Positions 1-8,453 of a DNA stretch of 64,000 nucleotides are shown here, piece after piece (position 1 is the stretch's first letter; each line of letters opens with the position of its first letter). The notes below the pieces were generated by a model. It did not search any database. It worked only from the letters and a program-made list of their open reading frames with translations, and had not been told where the DNA came from. The translations under genes were made by a program, and so were the position numbers. The DNA comes from Alphaproteobacteria bacterium (GTDB lineage: Bacteria; Pseudomonadota; Alphaproteobacteria; Rhizobiales; Xanthobacteraceae), in the NCBI GenBank assembly GCA_037200445.1, contig JBBCGH010000001.1:2418001-2482000 (forward strand), given 5' to 3'.

Positions 1-309
1 GCGGATCGCCGCCCAGGCTGTGGGATCGACGAACAGCGGGTGCATCAGGCTCGTGACCGTCGCGATCGCCACGAACGCCGAGAACGCGCGGATGTGTCCG
101 GCGCGCGCGATGATGCGCGGCGCGGCGATGCAGCCGATGAACATGCCGGCGAAATAGGCCGACGCGATCACGCCGATGGAGAGCGGCGGGAAATGTGCCG
201 CGGTTGCGCTCAGCGGGATCAGCGTGTTCGACAGGCCGTTGCCGGCAATCAGGATGAAGACCGCGGTCAACAGCGCAGAAACCTGGGCGTAGGCGGGGTG
301 CAGAGGCAT
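1..309 (-). CDS. MFS transporter, N-terminal part (cut by window edge)
   Basis: Reading the minus strand from an ATG at 309 gives 103 codons that stay open to the window edge, so the C-terminal part of the gene lies outside. The visible product begins MPLHPAYAQVSALLTAVF and shows two strongly hydrophobic helices followed by a short loop with the pattern APRIIARAGHIRAF, which fits the end of TM2, the cytoplasmic loop 2-3 and TM3 of a major facilitator protein (the loop carries the usual small and basic residues). The gene is divergent from the DAHP synthase gene. The substrate cannot be told from this fragment; sequences of this form are often called sugar or drug permeases of the YcaD type. 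Family assignment is fairly safe, function is open. Confidence 0.7.
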   Translation of the reverse strand, partial: MPLHPAYAQVSALLTAVFILIAGNGLSNTLIPLSATAAHFPPLSIGVIASAYFAGMFIGCIAAPRIIARAGHIRAFSAFVAIATVTSLMHPLFVDPTAWAAIR

Positions 310-474
310 GAAACTCCGGTGTCATCCCGATCGGACCGAGGAGAGCCCGGGAACTCACGCTCCTTATCGTAGGCGGCCGATAGCGGGATACATGAAATCC
401 GGATAGCTGCCCCCGCGGCTTTCGGGATGGCAAAACCCTGTGTATAAGCCCCGGCGATCAAAGGAGTACGTGTC

Positions 475-1863
475 ATGCCCGAGCGTTGGACGCCAGAGAG
501 CTGGCGGGGCAAGCCCATCGTGCAGGTTCCGCAATATCCGGACGCCGCCAGGCTTGGCGCCATCGAGGCACAGCTTGCGACCTTTCCGCCGCTCGTTTTT
601 GCAGGGGAAGCCCGCAACCTGAAGAGATCGCTCGCCCGTGTGGCGAAGGGCGACGCTTTCCTGCTGCAGGGCGGCGACTGCGCCGAGAGTTTCGAGGACC
701 ACAGCGCGAACTCGATCCGCGATTTCTTCCGCGTGTTCCTGCAGATGGCGGTGGTGCTCACCTTCGCGGCAGCTTCGCCCGTGGTGAAGGTCGGCCGCAT
801 TGCCGGGCAGTTCGCGAAACCGCGCTCCTCGCCGACGGAGAAGAGGGACGGCATCGAGCTGCCGAGCTATCGCGGCGACATCGTCAATGGGGCCGAGTTC
901 ACGACGGCCGCGCGCACGCCCGACCCGGCACGCCTGATCGAGGCCTACCATCAGTCGGCCGCGACCTTGAACCTGCTGCGCGCCTTCGCGCATGGCGGCT
1001 ACGCGAGCCTTGGACGCGTGCATCAATGGATGCTCGGTTTTGTAAAGGACCCGAAGGCGATGGACCGCTACCGGCAGGTGGCGGACCGCATCACCGAAAC
1101 GCTCGCCTTCATGCAGGCGTGCGGGCTCGATCTCGAGGATCACCCCGACCTGCGCGGGACCGATGTCTACACCAGCCACGAGGCGCTGCTGCTCGGCTAC
1201 GAGCAGGCGATGACCCGCCAGGATTCGACGACCGGCGACTGGTACTGCTGCTCCGGCCACATGGTCTGGATCGGTGACCGCACGCGGCAGACCGATCATG
1301 CGCACGTCGAGTACTTCCGTGGCATCAAGAATCCGATCGGCATGAAATGCGGGCCCTCGCTGAAGGCCGACGATCTGTTGCGCCTGATCGACATTCTCAA
1401 TCCCGAGAACGAGGCGGGCCGGCTGACCCTGATCTGCCGCTTCGGTGCCGACAAGGTGGGCGACAATCTTCCCGCGCTGGTGCGTGCGGTGAAGCGCGAG
1501 GGCAGGGCGGTGGTATGGTCCTGCGATCCGATGCACGGCAACACGATCACGGCCGAGAGCGGCTACAAGACGAGGCCGTTCGACCGCATCCTCTCCGAGG
1601 TGAAGACCTTCTTCGCCGTGCATGCGGCCGAAGGCACCCATGGCGGCGGCGTGCACCTGGAGATGACCGGCACCGACGTGACGGAGTGCACCGGCGGCGC
1701 GCGTGCGATCCGCGATCAGGATCTGAACGACCGCTATCACACGCTCTGCGACCCGCGGCTCAACGCCGAGCAGGCGATCGAGCTGGCTTTCCTGCTGGCC
1801 GAGCTGCTCAAGGCCGAGCGGGCCGCGAAGGCGAAGCCGCTGCAGGTCGCGGCGGGGTTGTGA
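475..1863 (+). CDS. aroG: Class II 3-deoxy-7-phosphoheptulonate (DAHP) synthase
   Basis: The 462-residue product is a plant-type (class II) DAHP synthase, which condenses phosphoenolpyruvate with erythrose 4-phosphate as the first step of the shikimate pathway in the cytoplasm. Visible family marks are GGDCAESF with the metal-binding Cys69, the [12 protein letters not shown] segment, [15 protein letters not shown] and the metal-site stretch [11 protein letters not shown] near the C-terminus. The length matches the family (about 450-470). The ATG is preceded by AAGGAG at a good distance, which fixes the start. Class II enzymes lack an ACT domain, and none is seen here. The symbol follows common usage for class II enzymes; some genomes call it aroF or aroH. 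Confidence 0.95.
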   Translation: MPERWTPESWRGKPIVQVPQYPDAARLGAIEAQLATFPPLVFAGEARNLKRSLARVAKGDAFLLQGGDCAESFEDHSANSIRDFFRVFLQMAVVLTFAAASPVVKVGRIAGQFAKPRSSPTEKRDGIELPSYRGDIVNGAEFTTAARTPDPARLIEAYHQSAATLNLLRAFAHGGYASLGRVHQWMLGFVKDPKAMDRYRQVADRITETLAFMQACGLDLEDHPDLRGTDVYTSHEALLLGYEQAMTRQDSTTGDWYCCSGHMVWIGDRTRQTDHAHVEYFRGIKNPIGMKCGPSLKADDLLRLIDILNPENEAGRLTLICRFGADKVGDNLPALVRAVKREGRAVVWSCDPMHGNTITAESGYKTRPFDRILSEVKTFFAVHAAEGTHGGGVHLEMTGTDVTECTGGARAIRDQDLNDRYHTLCDPRLNAEQAIELAFLLAELLKAERAAKAKPLQVAAGL

Positions 1864-1951
1864 TCGTCGCTGCGGGAACGATTGCTTTCGGTTAAAGAGT
1901 TCCGGGCGTGGCCGCGCGCCGCGCCTGATTTGTTGCAGGGGGGCTGAGGCC

Positions 1952-2305
1952 GTGTTCCGGATGTGGCGCGCCACGCTGAATTCGTGGCGCGGTCTGATTG
2001 CCGCGGCGAAGTCCGAGCAGGCGTTCCGCGAGGAATTGTTTGCGCTGGTCATCGCGGTGCCGCTCGCCTTCGTGGTCGCATCCGAGGCGTGGAAGCGGCT
2101 TGCGCTGATCGGGGTCATTCTCCTTCTGATGGCGGTCGAACTGCTCAACACCGCGATCGAGAAGCTCTCCGATCACGTCACGCCGGCGCAGCACCCGGAT
2201 ATCGGCCGCATCAAGGACATGGCGTCGGCCGGCGTCGGCGTCGCGCTCGCCATTGCGGGGCTGACATGGCTACTCGCCATTGCGGAGCGGCTGGGGCTCA
2301 TCTAA
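1952..2305 (+). CDS. dgkA: Diacylglycerol kinase DgkA
   Basis: The 117-residue product is a small integral membrane kinase of the prokaryotic DgkA family, which recycles diacylglycerol to phosphatidic acid. It carries the signature ELLNTAIEKLSDH, with the catalytic Glu and the Asn-Thr-Ala-Ile-Glu core, after an N-terminal amphipathic stretch (NSWRGLIAAAKSEQAFREE) and three hydrophobic segments. The chosen GTG at 1952 has a purine-rich GGGGGCTGAG upstream; an ATG three codons later is possible. It follows the DAHP synthase gene after 88 bases and may share its transcript. A diverged palindromic repeat lies directly downstream. Confidence 0.93.
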   Translation: MFRMWRATLNSWRGLIAAAKSEQAFREELFALVIAVPLAFVVASEAWKRLALIGVILLLMAVELLNTAIEKLSDHVTPAQHPDIGRIKDMASAGVGVALAIAGLTWLLAIAERLGLI

Positions 2306-2310
2306 TTGGC

Positions 2311-2380
2311 GCATGATCTGTTCCGAAAACCGGTGTCCATCCCCGATTGTAATCGAGGACATGCTTTTCTGGATCATGCG
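2311..2380. repeat. Diverged copy of the GCATGATC palindromic intergenic repeat
   Basis: The stretch is bounded by GCATGATC (2311-2318) and its reverse complement GATCATGC (2372-2379), and contains TTCCGAAAACCGGTG and a TTTTCTGG-like segment. It resembles the family copies at 12777, 30157 and 51411 but is longer and has an extra middle segment with its own small inverted repeat around ATTGTAAT. It fills most of the gap between dgkA and nadE. Confidence 0.6.
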
Positions 2381-2424
2381 CTGACCGCATTGCCGTCCGG
2401 CGACCGCCTCGCTACATCTTTTTC

Positions 2425-4161
2425 ATGAACGCCCCCGCCGATCGTCTCGCCATAGCGCTGGCGCAGCTCAACCCGACCGTCGGCGATGTCACCGGCAACG
2501 CCGAGAAGGTGCGCCACGCGTGCGCGGCCGCAGCCGGGCAGGGGGCCGATCTGGTCATTTTTCCCGAGCTGTTCATCTCGGGCTATCCGCCCGAAGACCT
2601 CGTGCTCAAGCCGGCGTTCCAGGCCGCCTGCCGCAGCGCCGTCGAGGCGCTGGCGCGCGAAACGGCGAGCGGACCTGCGGTGCTTGTCGGCGCGCCGTGG
2701 GTCGAGGAGGGCAAGCTCCACAACAGCTACCTGCTGCTGGAGAGCGGCAGGATCGCCGCCACGCGCCACAAGGTCGATCTGCCGAACTACGGCGTGTTCG
2801 ACGAGAAGCGCGTGTTCGTGCCCGGGCCGCTGCCGGGACCCGTCGTGTTCAAGGGCGTCCGCCTCGGCATCCCGGTCTGCGAGGATATCTGGGGCGCGGA
2901 CATCGTCGAGTGCATCGCCGAGACGGGTGGCGAAATCCTGCTGGTGCCGAATGGCTCGCCCTATTGGCGCGACAAGACCGCGGTGCGGCTCAACATCGCG
3001 GTCGCGCGCGTGGTCGAAAGCGGCCTGCCGCTCGTCTATCTCAACATGGTGGGCGGCCAGGACGAGCTTGTCTTCGACGGCGCCTCGTTCGGGCTCAATG
3101 CGGACCGTTCGTTCGCATTCCAGCTTCCGGCATTCCGCGAAACGGTCGTCACCACGCAGTGGGTGCGCAAGAGCGGCGCGTGGCGCTGTCTTGCTTCCGA
3201 GAACGCGATGATCGAGGAGGGCGACGAGGGCGACTACGCGGCCTGCGTGCTCGGCCTGCGCGACTACGTCGACAAGAACAGCTTCAAGGGCGTGGTGTTC
3301 GGGCTTTCGGGCGGCATCGATAGCGCGCTCTGCGCCGCGATGGCGGTCGATGCGCTCGGAGCGGACCGCGTGCGCGCCGTGATGCTGCCCTACAAATACA
3401 CGTCGACGGACTCGCTCGAAGATGCCGCGGCGGTCGCAAAGGCGCTCGGCATTCGATACGACGTGGTGCCGATCGCAGCGCCGGTCGAGGGATTCGAGTC
3501 GGCGCTGAAGCCGTTATTCGCCGGCACCAACCGCGACATCACCGAGGAGAATCTCCAGTCGCGCACGCGCGGCACCATCCTGATGGCGATCTCCAACAAG
3601 TTCGGCCTGATGGTGGTGACGACCGGGAACAAGTCGGAAATGTCCGCCGGCTACGCAACGCTCTACGGCGACATGAACGGCGGCTTCAATCCGATCAAGG
3701 ATCTCTACAAGAGCGAGGTGTTTCGCCTCTCGGCACTGCGCAACGACTGGAAGCCGCAAGGCGCGCTCGGGCCCGACGGCGTGGTGATCCCGGAGCGCGT
3801 CATCACCAAGCCGCCGACCGCGGAATTGCGCGAGAACCAGAAGGACCAGGACACGCTGCCGCCCTACGACGCGCTCGACGCGATCCTCGAGCGCCTCGTG
3901 GAGCGCGAAGAGCCTATCCATGACATCGTGGCGGCGGGCTTCGATCGCGACACGGTGCTGCGCGTCGACCGCATGCTCAATCTCGCCGAATACAAGCGCC
4001 GGCAGGCGGCGCCTGGCGTGAAGGTCACGCTGCGCAATTTCGGGCGTGACCGCCGCTATCCTATCGTCAACCGGTTCCGCGACACCGGCGAGCCGCTTCC
4101 GAGGCCGGATGCGACCGTGAGCGCACTGGAAAAGGCGAGGGACGCCGCGTTCGATTTCTAA
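2425..4161 (+). CDS. nadE: Glutamine-dependent NAD+ synthase
   Basis: The 578-residue protein makes NAD+ from nicotinate adenine dinucleotide, ATP and glutamine-derived ammonia. Residues 1-260 are a nitrilase-type glutaminase with the triad marks FPELF (Glu48), the Lys near HKVDLPNYG, and PVCEDIWG with Cys152. From about residue 275 follows the synthetase domain with the pyrophosphate-binding loop GLSGGIDSA (293-301) and later TTGNKSEMSAGY. The length is typical for the short bacterial two-domain type. No clear ribosome binding site precedes the ATG. The stop codon overlaps the stop of the convergent DUF2865 gene by four bases, so the two 3' ends must be transcribed through each other. Confidence 0.95.
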   Translation: MNAPADRLAIALAQLNPTVGDVTGNAEKVRHACAAAAGQGADLVIFPELFISGYPPEDLVLKPAFQAACRSAVEALARETASGPAVLVGAPWVEEGKLHNSYLLLESGRIAATRHKVDLPNYGVFDEKRVFVPGPLPGPVVFKGVRLGIPVCEDIWGADIVECIAETGGEILLVPNGSPYWRDKTAVRLNIAVARVVESGLPLVYLNMVGGQDELVFDGASFGLNADRSFAFQLPAFRETVVTTQWVRKSGAWRCLASENAMIEEGDEGDYAACVLGLRDYVDKNSFKGVVFGLSGGIDSALCAAMAVDALGADRVRAVMLPYKYTSTDSLEDAAAVAKALGIRYDVVPIAAPVEGFESALKPLFAGTNRDITEENLQSRTRGTILMAISNKFGLMVVTTGNKSEMSAGYATLYGDMNGGFNPIKDLYKSEVFRLSALRNDWKPQGALGPDGVVIPERVITKPPTAELRENQKDQDTLPPYDALDAILERLVEREEPIHDIVAAGFDRDTVLRVDRMLNLAEYKRRQAAPGVKVTLRNFGRDRRYPIVNRFRDTGEPLPRPDATVSALEKARDAAFDF

Positions 4162-5309
4162 GGCGTGCGCGGCGAAATGAAGGTCGGCCCGACCGCGCGC
4201 ACGCCGCGCTTGCTGTTATCGGTCTCCGCTGCCGCGGGCGGCGGCGTATCCGCGGGAGCCGGGGAAGCAGTTGCTGGCGGAGCCGCCGGCTGCTTGCTCT
4301 TCGCCTGACCTTTTTGCGCGGGCTGCTGCTGCATCTGTTTGGCGCGTTCTTCCGTCACCACGACGTCGCCCGGCTCGACGGCCTCGTCCTTGCCGAGCGC
4401 GTCGGCCCAGCTCTGGCCCGGCCGCCTGCAGCTGCACGATGGGTTGAACTCGGTGCGGTACTTCAGGGCGTTCGGCAGCGACGTATAGGGCTGTCCGTTG
4501 ATCGAGGTGGCCTGCGTGATGTCCGCGCCCTGCGTCGGATAGGAGAACAGCATCACTTCCGCCGCGGGGCACATGCGCTGGCAGGTCTTCTCGTCCTGCG
4601 CAAAGCGCGATGCGTTCGTCGCGTAAGACACCGGGAAATAGTAGCCGTCGCAGGTGCGCACGCAGACGGTCCGCAGGCTGCCGCCCTGTGCTTCCGGATT
4701 TGCAAGATCGCCCGACGGAGCGGGTTCGCCTTCGCCGCTCTCGCGGCCGAACAGTTGATCGAAGAAGCCGCCGGCTTGTCGCGCCGCCGTGCGGTACTGC
4801 GGGCCGCAGTTATTCTGCGCGAGTGCCACCACGACCGAGCGGCGCTGCTCGCCGCGGTCGACGTCATTCCCGCGCAGCCGCTGCAGGTCGACATTGATGC
4901 GGTCGAGATTGGCGCGCATGTTCGCGATCTGCCGGTTGAGATCAACGCACTGCTGCGACTGGGTCTGCAGCGCATTGAACAGGAAGAAGCCGCTGCCCTC
5001 GCAGCCCGCGCGCTTGGTCTGCGCCACCGTGCGGTCGAGCTCGCCCTGCTGCTTGGCTGAAGCTTCCTCATAGCGGCGGAGCTGCTCGGCACGCGCCGGA
5101 TCGCCCGCATTGCCGCGATCGATGGAAGCGAGTTGCGCTTCAAGCCGCGTGCAGAGCTGGTTCTGGTAGGTCGGCTGGCCGGGAGGCGGCGGGGCCGTGC
5201 CCGGGCCGGGCGGCCAGGCTTGCGGCGGCTGCTGCTGCTGCGCAAGGGAAGCGGAAGCTGACAGCGCCACAGCGACGACGGCGCCACATGCGATCAAGCG
5301 CGAAAGCAT
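4158..5309 (-). CDS. DUF2865 domain-containing secreted protein
   Basis: The 383-residue product starts with a signal peptide (ALSASASLAQ) and is exported. After a Gln/Pro-rich linker comes a coiled-coil-like stretch with cysteines (residues about 50-140), then the DUF2865 core with the marks CVRTCDGYYFPVSYAT, DEKTCQRMCPAAEVMLF and NPSCSCRRPGQSW; the paired cysteines suggest disulfides in the periplasm or at the cell surface. The tail is Pro/Ala/Gln-rich and low in complexity. The family is widespread in Hyphomicrobiales and its function is unknown to me. Its stop overlaps the nadE stop by four bases. Confidence 0.85.
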   Translation of the reverse strand: MLSRLIACGAVVAVALSASASLAQQQQPPQAWPPGPGTAPPPPGQPTYQNQLCTRLEAQLASIDRGNAGDPARAEQLRRYEEASAKQQGELDRTVAQTKRAGCEGSGFFLFNALQTQSQQCVDLNRQIANMRANLDRINVDLQRLRGNDVDRGEQRRSVVVALAQNNCGPQYRTAARQAGGFFDQLFGRESGEGEPAPSGDLANPEAQGGSLRTVCVRTCDGYYFPVSYATNASRFAQDEKTCQRMCPAAEVMLFSYPTQGADITQATSINGQPYTSLPNALKYRTEFNPSCSCRRPGQSWADALGKDEAVEPGDVVVTEERAKQMQQQPAQKGQAKSKQPAAPPATASPAPADTPPPAAAETDNSKRGVRAVGPTFISPRTP

Positions 5310-5452
5310 CGTTGCATCCGGTTAGTCGCCTCCGCGCTGAATGGCGCGGATGAAGCGCGCCAAAGGTGTCGAAAATGTGAATCGGACCCGTGTGAGTCGG
5401 CTTGTACACGCTCCATGCGGTCGATGGAAAGAGCCTGATTTGCAGGCGTTAC

Positions 5453-6370
5453 TCAGCGCATTTCCGCGCGCAGGTTCCACACGATGCCTGCCACGATGAT
5501 CGCGGCGCCCGCGAATACGAAGACATCGAGTTTTTCGCCATAGAACATCCAGCCGACGAAGGCGATGAGCGGGATGCGCAGGAAGTCGAGCGGGATGACG
5601 ACGATCGCGTCGGCGACGCGCAGCGCGTTGGTCAGGCAATAGTGCGCCGTCGTGCCGCCGAGCGCGATGCCGAAGGCCCAGAGCCATTCATGTCCTTCGA
5701 GACGCAACGGAAACAACGGGTCCGCGCCGACGAGCCCCATGAAGATCTGCATCACGTTCATCCAGAACAGGATCGCGATGGTGCTCTGCACCGGGATCAA
5801 CTTTTTTGTCGCAATGTTCGACGCCGCGTAACCGAACGAGGCAACGAGCACGCCGAGCGCAGCCGGCTGAAACGCCTCGATTCCAGGCCGCAGGATGACC
5901 AGCACGCCGAGGAAGCCGAGCGCGATGGTTCCGGCGCGGCTGACCGTGAAGCGCTCGCCGAGCAGCAGCACCGCAAGCAGCCCTGCCCACACCGGCATCA
6001 TGAACTCGATCGCGAACACGGTTGCGAGCGGCATGACGATCACGGCGTTCGCCCAGCACAGGTTCGCGACGAAATGCGTGCCGTTGCGGATGAGGTGCAC
6101 GCCGGGCCGGCGCATCGCGAGATGGCCGAACAGCGAAGGCTGCATCGCGATCACGATCAGCAGGATTGCAAGCCCGCCGGCGGCGCGCACCACCAGCAAC
6201 TCGAACAGGTTCAGCACGCCGCCGAGCTGACGGATCGAGATTGCCATCAGCGAGAACGACAACAGCGTGCCGACCATCCAGAAGACGGCGGCCGGAACAT
6301 TGGATTTGCGCGGCGGCGCGGGCTGCTCGGGCTCGCCCAGGGCGCCCGCCTCGACGGGAGTGACGTCCAC
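5453..6370 (-). CDS. DMT-superfamily (EamA) transporter
   Basis: The product of about 305 residues has roughly ten hydrophobic helices in two repeats, the arrangement of EamA/RhaT-type drug and metabolite transporters of the inner membrane. I chose the GTG at 6370, which lies five bases after the stop of the upstream isomerase gene and gives the usual family length; the frame stays open upstream but those codons lie within the isomerase gene and are its shadow. The close spacing suggests co-transcription with the isomerase. The substrate is unknown; an exporter of small metabolites is the usual guess for the family. Confidence 0.85.
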   Translation of the reverse strand: MDVTPVEAGALGEPEQPAPPRKSNVPAAVFWMVGTLLSFSLMAISIRQLGGVLNLFELLVVRAAGGLAILLIVIAMQPSLFGHLAMRRPGVHLIRNGTHFVANLCWANAVIVMPLATVFAIEFMMPVWAGLLAVLLLGERFTVSRAGTIALGFLGVLVILRPGIEAFQPAALGVLVASFGYAASNIATKKLIPVQSTIAILFWMNVMQIFMGLVGADPLFPLRLEGHEWLWAFGIALGGTTAHYCLTNALRVADAIVVIPLDFLRIPLIAFVGWMFYGEKLDVFVFAGAAIIVAGIVWNLRAEMR

Positions 6371-6375
6371 GGATT

Positions 6376-7011
6376 TTACTCGGCGTCGGGCTGGTTTTCC
6401 GGGCGTGCCTTGTCGAACGCGGGAAGTTTCAGGCACGCGGTATCGACGGCCGCAATCTTCGGATACTGCCCCATGTCGACCTTGAAACGGCGCGCGTTGA
6501 ACACCTGCGGCACGAGGCAGAGGTCGGCCATCGTGACGTTCGCGCCGAAGGCATAAGGGCCGGGGCGAAGCAGCGCCTCGATCGCCGCGAAGCCCTCTCT
6601 CACCCAATGTCGGTACCAGTCATCGACGGCCGTCTGGTCCTGCTTGAGCCGACCCTTCAGGTAGTTCAGCACGGCCAGGTTATTCACCGGGTGGATGTCG
6701 CACGCCATGATCTGCGCAACGGCGCGCACCTGCGCGCGCTCGGCGGGGTCGGCCGGCAGCAGTGGTGGCCGTGGGTGAACCTCGTCGAGATATTCGACGA
6801 TCGCCAGCGATTGCAGCAGGACCTGTCCGTCGTCGAGCACAAGTGCAGGCACGCGCTTCTGCGGATTGACGGCGCGATAGTCCTCGCTCCATTGCCAGCC
6901 GCCATTGCGCGTCAGGTGCACGGACTGCTGCTCGGGGCTGAGCCCCTTCAGGTTGAGCGCGATGCGGACCCGATAGGCCGCGGATGAGCGGAAATAGCCA
7001 TAGAGCTTCAC
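6376..7011 (-). CDS. maiA: Maleylacetoacetate isomerase (zeta-class GST)
   Basis: The 211-residue protein has the zeta glutathione transferase signature SSAAYRVRIALN near residues 9-20, where the first Ser/Cys binds glutathione, followed by the thioredoxin-fold core (PALVLDDG, LLQSLAIVEYLDE) and an all-helical C-terminal domain with DLCLVPQVFNA. It should isomerise maleylacetoacetate to fumarylacetoacetate in tyrosine breakdown. Homogentisate dioxygenase, the enzyme one step earlier, is encoded 3 kb away at 9979 on the other strand, which supports the specific call over a general GST. Fumarylacetoacetase is not in the window. Confidence 0.9.
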   Translation of the reverse strand: MKLYGYFRSSAAYRVRIALNLKGLSPEQQSVHLTRNGGWQWSEDYRAVNPQKRVPALVLDDGQVLLQSLAIVEYLDEVHPRPPLLPADPAERAQVRAVAQIMACDIHPVNNLAVLNYLKGRLKQDQTAVDDWYRHWVREGFAAIEALLRPGPYAFGANVTMADLCLVPQVFNARRFKVDMGQYPKIAAVDTACLKLPAFDKARPENQPDAE

Positions 7012-7084
7012 GGGCGTTCCCCCGGTATTCGTGTTGGCCGCCTTGGTAGAGGCCGCCGCAGGCCCGCGTCAATGAGCGGCCGGC

Positions 7085-8383
7085 ATGGCAGCGTTGCTTG
7101 ACAAGCCGCGGGCGCTCTCATTGGCTTCCCTGATGAGCATGGTCGCGGAACGCGCGAAATTTTCGCCCGAGGAGGCGAGGGCGGCAGCGCGCGCGTTCGA
7201 TCTCAAGCGCCTGCCCGCCGACTTTATCGACGACCCGTTCCCCTATTACCGCGCGCTGCGCGAGCACGATCCGGTGCATCGTATGCCGGACGGCGCGTAT
7301 CTCATCACGCGCTGGCGTGACTGCGACGCGGTCTACCGCGATGCGCGCATTTTCTCCTCGGACAAAAAGGTCGAGTTCGGCCCCAAGTACGGCGATACGC
7401 CGCTTTACCAGCACCACACCACCAGCCTCGTGTTCAACGATCCGCCGCTGCACACGCATGTGCGCCGCGCGATCCAGATGGCGCTGTCGAACCGCGTCAT
7501 CGCCGGGATGGAGGCGGGGCTCACCGCGCTGGTCGATCGGCTGCTCGATGCGATGGGGCGACAAGGCCACGCCGACCTGATCGCGGATTTCGCCGCCGCC
7601 ATTCCGGTCGAGATCATCGGTAACCTGCTTGGTGTGCCGCATGCAGACCGCGCGCCGCTGCGCGGGTGGTCGCTCGCGATCCTCGGCGCACTCGAGCCAG
7701 TGCTGACGCCGGAGCAGATGAAGCTCGGAAACGACTCGGTGTGCGCGTTTTCGGATTATCTGCGGGGATTGATCGAGGATAGGCGCCGCAGGCCGGGCGA
7801 CCCGGACAAGGACCTCGTGACGCGGCTGATCGCGGGCGAACACGAGGGCCGCAAACTGAGCGAAATCGAGCTGACGCAGAACTGTATCTTCATCCTCAAC
7901 GCCGGTCACGAGACCACCACCAACCTGATCGGCAACGCGCTGGAGATTCTCGTCCGCTTCCCGGAGGAACGGCGGCGGTTGATCGAAAAGCCCGAGCTGA
8001 TGAGAAGTGCAGTCGAAGAAGCGCTGCGCTTCGAAAGCTCGAACCAGCTCGGCAACCGGATCACCAGCGAGGACACGACGCTCGGCGGCATCCTTATGCC
8101 CAAGGGCACGCTGATCACCCTCGGCATCGGCGCGGCCAATCGCGATCCTGAGGTTTTCGCCGACCCCGATCGCTTCGATGCCGCGCGCAACCCGACGCGG
8201 CATCTCGCCTTCGGCTCCGGCATCCACATGTGCGCCGGCATCAGCCTGGCGCGGCTCGAAGGCCGTGTCGCGATCGAGCGTCTTCTCAGGCGCTTCCCTG
8301 ATTATCTGCTGGATGGTGCACCCACGCGCAGCCGCCGCGCGCGCTTTCGCGGCTTCACCGCGCTGCCGGTGCGCTTGAGTTGA
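7085..8383 (+). CDS. Cytochrome P450
   Basis: The 432-residue soluble P450 shows the I-helix oxygen-activation motif AGHETT (273-278), the K-helix ExxR (EEALRF), and the heme loop FGSGIHMCAG with the cysteine ligand at residue 383. Length and absence of a membrane anchor fit bacterial class I enzymes that need separate ferredoxin and reductase; none is encoded nearby. The N-terminus is 30-40 residues longer than many bacterial P450s. The gene is divergent from maiA with about 70 bases between. The substrate cannot be told; its position between two tyrosine-degradation genes could be chance. Confidence 0.93.
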   Translation: MAALLDKPRALSLASLMSMVAERAKFSPEEARAAARAFDLKRLPADFIDDPFPYYRALREHDPVHRMPDGAYLITRWRDCDAVYRDARIFSSDKKVEFGPKYGDTPLYQHHTTSLVFNDPPLHTHVRRAIQMALSNRVIAGMEAGLTALVDRLLDAMGRQGHADLIADFAAAIPVEIIGNLLGVPHADRAPLRGWSLAILGALEPVLTPEQMKLGNDSVCAFSDYLRGLIEDRRRRPGDPDKDLVTRLIAGEHEGRKLSEIELTQNCIFILNAGHETTTNLIGNALEILVRFPEERRRLIEKPELMRSAVEEALRFESSNQLGNRITSEDTTLGGILMPKGTLITLGIGAANRDPEVFADPDRFDAARNPTRHLAFGSGIHMCAGISLARLEGRVAIERLLRRFPDYLLDGAPTRSRRARFRGFTALPVRLS

Positions 8384-8453
8384 TGGCACCGCACGCCTAG
8401 CCTGCCGGAAAGCTCAAGGCTTCGTCCCCATCACGACCTCGAGGATCGCCGAC

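Noticed and set aside
40-372. Plus-strand frame of 110 codons at the window start
   Set aside because: Antisense to the hydrophobic MFS fragment read from 309; charge-rich shadow.
364-2151. Minus-strand reading frame of 595 codons opposite DAHP synthase and dgkA
   Set aside because: It spans two confident plus-strand genes, has Arg/His/Ala-rich shadow composition and no motif; it is antisense to conserved enzymes.
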